Assembly: GCA_003511125.1 (NCBI GenBank) | Contig: DOJV01000030.1 | Location: forward strand, 1-13,620 | DNA: 13,620 nt | Origin: Candidatus Uhrbacteria bacterium | GTDB lineage: Bacteria > Patescibacteriota > Patescibacteriia > UBA9934 > GWF2-40-263 | Direction of reading: 5' to 3' | Part shown: piece by piece, positions 12,602 to 13,620 of the stretch | Layout: every line of letters begins with the position of its first letter | How positions within the stretch are numbered: position 1 is the first letter of the stretch | Translations under genes and position numbers: made by a program | The notes under the pieces: generated by a model | What the model was told of the DNA's origin: nothing | Seen by the model: the letters and a program-made list of their open reading frames with translations, nothing else | The model's database searches: none

Positions 12602-13108
12602 ATGGCAAACACTTCATTTTTTATCGGTCGCTTTCAACCGTTTCATAACGGTCATTTAAGCGTGCTTAAAGGCATGGTTAAGGTTAGTGATAAAGTTATC
12701 GTTGGTATTGGCAGTTCCGAAAAACACGGGAATCCAGAGAATCCTTTTACCAGCGGGGAAAGACGGGAAATGATTCAACGGGCTTTGCAAGAGGTCAATG
12801 TTATTCCCATGTACGACGTGTCTTTTGTCGACCTGCCAGATATGGAAGAAGACGAAGCTTGGGCCAAAATGTGTTTAGAGCTATGTGAAAATCAAGTTAC
12901 TAAAGTTTGGACTGGTAACGAATGGACTAAAAAATGTTTTGAAAACACCGATGTCGAGATTCAGAATATCAAAGAAGTACCGGGAATTAGTTCAACCGAA
13001 GTTAGACACAGAATTGCCGCCGGCAAATCCTGGGAAGACTTAGTTCCCAAAGCTGTAGCCGAATATGTCAAAGATATTGACGGTGTTTCGCGAGTCAAAA
13101 AAATTTAA
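12602..13108 (+). CDS. nadM: Nicotinamide-nucleotide adenylyltransferase, NadM type
   Basis: A 168-residue nucleotidyltransferase that joins NMN and ATP to give NAD and pyrophosphate, the last step of NAD synthesis or salvage. GRFQPFHNGH (9-18) holds the HxGH active-site motif. NPENPFTSGERREM (44-57) is a characteristic stretch of the archaeal-type NadM branch. ISSTEVR (129-135) is the second nucleotide-binding motif. The length is normal for a stand-alone NadM without a Nudix domain. It is divergent from the 191-residue gene and ends at a strong terminator. A bacterial NadD is not seen here, so this may be the organism's route to NAD; that is inference. Confidence 0.9.
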   Translation: MANTSFFIGRFQPFHNGHLSVLKGMVKVSDKVIVGIGSSEKHGNPENPFTSGERREMIQRALQEVNVIPMYDVSFVDLPDMEEDEAWAKMCLELCENQVTKVWTGNEWTKKCFENTDVEIQNIKEVPGISSTEVRHRIAAGKSWEDLVPKAVAEYVKDIDGVSRVKKI

Positions 13109-13113
13109 GATTT

Positions 13114-13142
13114 AAACCGCCGAGTTGTCCGGCGGTTTTTTT
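13114..13142 (+). terminator. Terminator of nadM
   Basis: A perfect 9-bp stem AAACCGCCG / CGGCGGTTT with loop AGTTGTC, followed by a T-run, six bases after the stop. Confidence 0.92.
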
Positions 13143-13153
13143 GGAAGAAAATT

Positions 13154-13162
13154 TGTTACAAT
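13154..13162 (+). promoter_or_regulatory. Extended -10 promoter of the small ORF
   Basis: TGTTACAAT fits the extended -10 pattern TGnTATAAT with one mismatch. No clear -35 is seen. The start would be near 13169, nine bases before the ATG at 13178. Confidence 0.4.
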
Positions 13163-13177
13163 ACCAACATTGATTTT

Positions 13178-13297
13178 ATGAAAAAATTTGGTTTTAAAGA
13201 AGTCACTTTAGCCGGCATTTTGGCCGGAGTTTCGGCTGGCGAAAACGCCTGTCACGATTCCCTGGAATTGCCAAAAACCGTCGAGGTCCAAGACTAA
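13178..13297 (+). CDS. Small ORF of 39 residues, unknown
   Basis: ATG at 13178 to TAA at 13295-13297. The peptide starts MKKFGFKEVTLAGILAGVSA, continues GENACHDSLELPKTVEVQD and has a short hydrophobic stretch (TLAGILAGVSA). It is not a clear signal peptide; Cys25 is in a poor lipobox context. It has a plausible extended -10 upstream, no SD, and codons similar to the AT-rich genes. It lies between the nadM terminator and a palindromic repeat and may be real or chance. Confidence 0.4.
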   Translation: MKKFGFKEVTLAGILAGVSAGENACHDSLELPKTVEVQD

Positions 13298-13317
13298 ATT
13301 TATTCTCTTCATCCCAT

Positions 13318-13417
13318 GTCATCCTGAACGTCACGTGCCGCGCCCGCCATAGCTTGCCGCGAGCGACGGCGGGAAGGATCTAACTCGAAATTAGATCCTT
13401 TACGCGCCGCTCAGGAC
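13318..13417. repeat. Dispersed palindromic repeat (TCATCCTGA type)
   Basis: The left end GTCATCCTGA and right end TCAGGAC are inverted. Inside is a perfect 10-bp stem AAGGATCTAA / TTAGATCCTT (13374-13400) with a 7-base loop. Repeats with GTCATCCTGA ends and a GGATCT core are common between genes in many bacteria. The 323 bases from 13298 to the window end hold only this and the MITE sequences; no gene is seen. Confidence 0.65.
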
Positions 13418-13440
13418 AGGCAAAGAACAAGAAGTTTTTT

Positions 13441-13493
13441 CCACAAGAAAGTCTGAGGAACCAAAAAAAAGGGTTCCTCAGACTTTCTTGTGG
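13441..13493. repeat. Perfect 22-bp inverted repeat made of two MITE ends
   Basis: CCACAAGAAAGTCTGAG plus GAACC (13441-13462) is the exact reverse complement of 13472-13493, separated by A8 and G. Both arms are the terminal sequence of the MITE family, placed tip to tip. The left arm has no MITE interior behind it, so it is a solo end, possibly left by a deletion. No T-run follows on + or on minus, so it is not called a terminator. Confidence 0.85.
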
Positions 13494-13620
13494 GTAAGAC
13501 AATCTTTCCAACCGTCGTCATTGCGAGCCCGGCGAAGCAATCTCCTCGAGTTTTCATGAATAGTCGAGTTTTTGGTTATAAAACAAGAATACTAAAAGAT
13601 TGCTTCGCCGGGCTCGCAAT
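13472..13620. mobile_element. Second copy of the MITE, cut by the window end
   Basis: It starts GGTTCCTCAGACTTTC and follows the 4876-5101 copy along its length: TGTGGGTA, the CGTCATTGCGAGCCCGGCGA subterminal arm, the CTCGA/TCGAG core, then GATTGCTTCGCCGGG and CTCGCAAT at the edge. It is shorter inside than the first copy because it lacks two internal insertions next to the subterminal arms. The right end lies beyond the window, so its target duplication cannot be read; the left flank is A-rich. Confidence 0.75.

Noticed and set aside
13441..13493. Intrinsic terminator at the 22-bp inverted repeat
   Set aside because: The stem is strong, but neither strand has a T-run after it; the arms are MITE ends.

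Overview
The window reads like bacterial chromosome of a small-genome lineage, most likely a member of the Patescibacteria/CPR. This is an inference and no marker gene settles it. The reasons are: compact genes, many short proteins without recognisable families, an archaeal-type NMN adenylyltransferase (NadM), a small GIY-YIG gene of the kind common in these genomes, most AT-rich genes starting without a Shine-Dalgarno (SD) sequence, and several families of short palindromic repeats between genes. There are no rRNA genes, CRISPR arrays, phage genes or transposase genes.

Layout. (1) 1-390: the tail of a + strand gene, its terminator and a degenerate palindromic repeat. (2) 390-4681, all minus: a GNAT acetyltransferase and an M14-like aspartoacylase/desuccinylase, then a class I methyltransferase and an Nramp-superfamily transporter that lacks the usual metal-binding motifs. 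The GNAT gene has a roughly 150-nt structured leader with a terminator-like hairpin. (3) 4682-5716: no intact protein gene. It holds a 226-bp MITE-like element with inverted ends and 8-bp target duplications, a GIY-YIG endonuclease gene broken by one in-frame TAA, a large palindrome and tRNA-Gln(TTG) with encoded CCA. (4) 5717-6760: an exported or membrane-anchored protein of unknown function. (5) 6804-7891, minus: a compact metal-response operon. It encodes a CsoR/DUF156 repressor, a membrane protein with a MerP-like HMA domain, and a 45-residue protein with 13 cysteines that looks like a metallothionein. The promoter carries a 25-bp palindrome that is a good operator candidate. (6) 7909-9157: a divergent inositol-monophosphatase-like protein on a GC-rich gene. 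(7) 9237-10931: a Tyr/Asp-rich lipoprotein and a RhlE-like DEAD-box helicase that converge on a shared terminator. (8) 11073-12559, minus: two GC-rich genes of unknown function, each with its own promoter, SD and terminator. (9) 12565-13297: nadM, divergent from the preceding gene and probably leaderless, then a 39-residue ORF. (10) 13318-13620: a stack of palindromic repeats ending in a second copy of the MITE, cut by the window edge.

The clearest functional system is the metal operon. A Cys-His-Cys repressor controls itself, a metal-handling membrane protein and a metallothionein, which resembles the RicR-MymT logic of mycobacteria but with different parts. The second notable pattern is a split between three GC-rich genes with strong SD sequences and AT-rich neighbours with almost none. 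The third is a non-autonomous transposon family with defined ends and target duplication.
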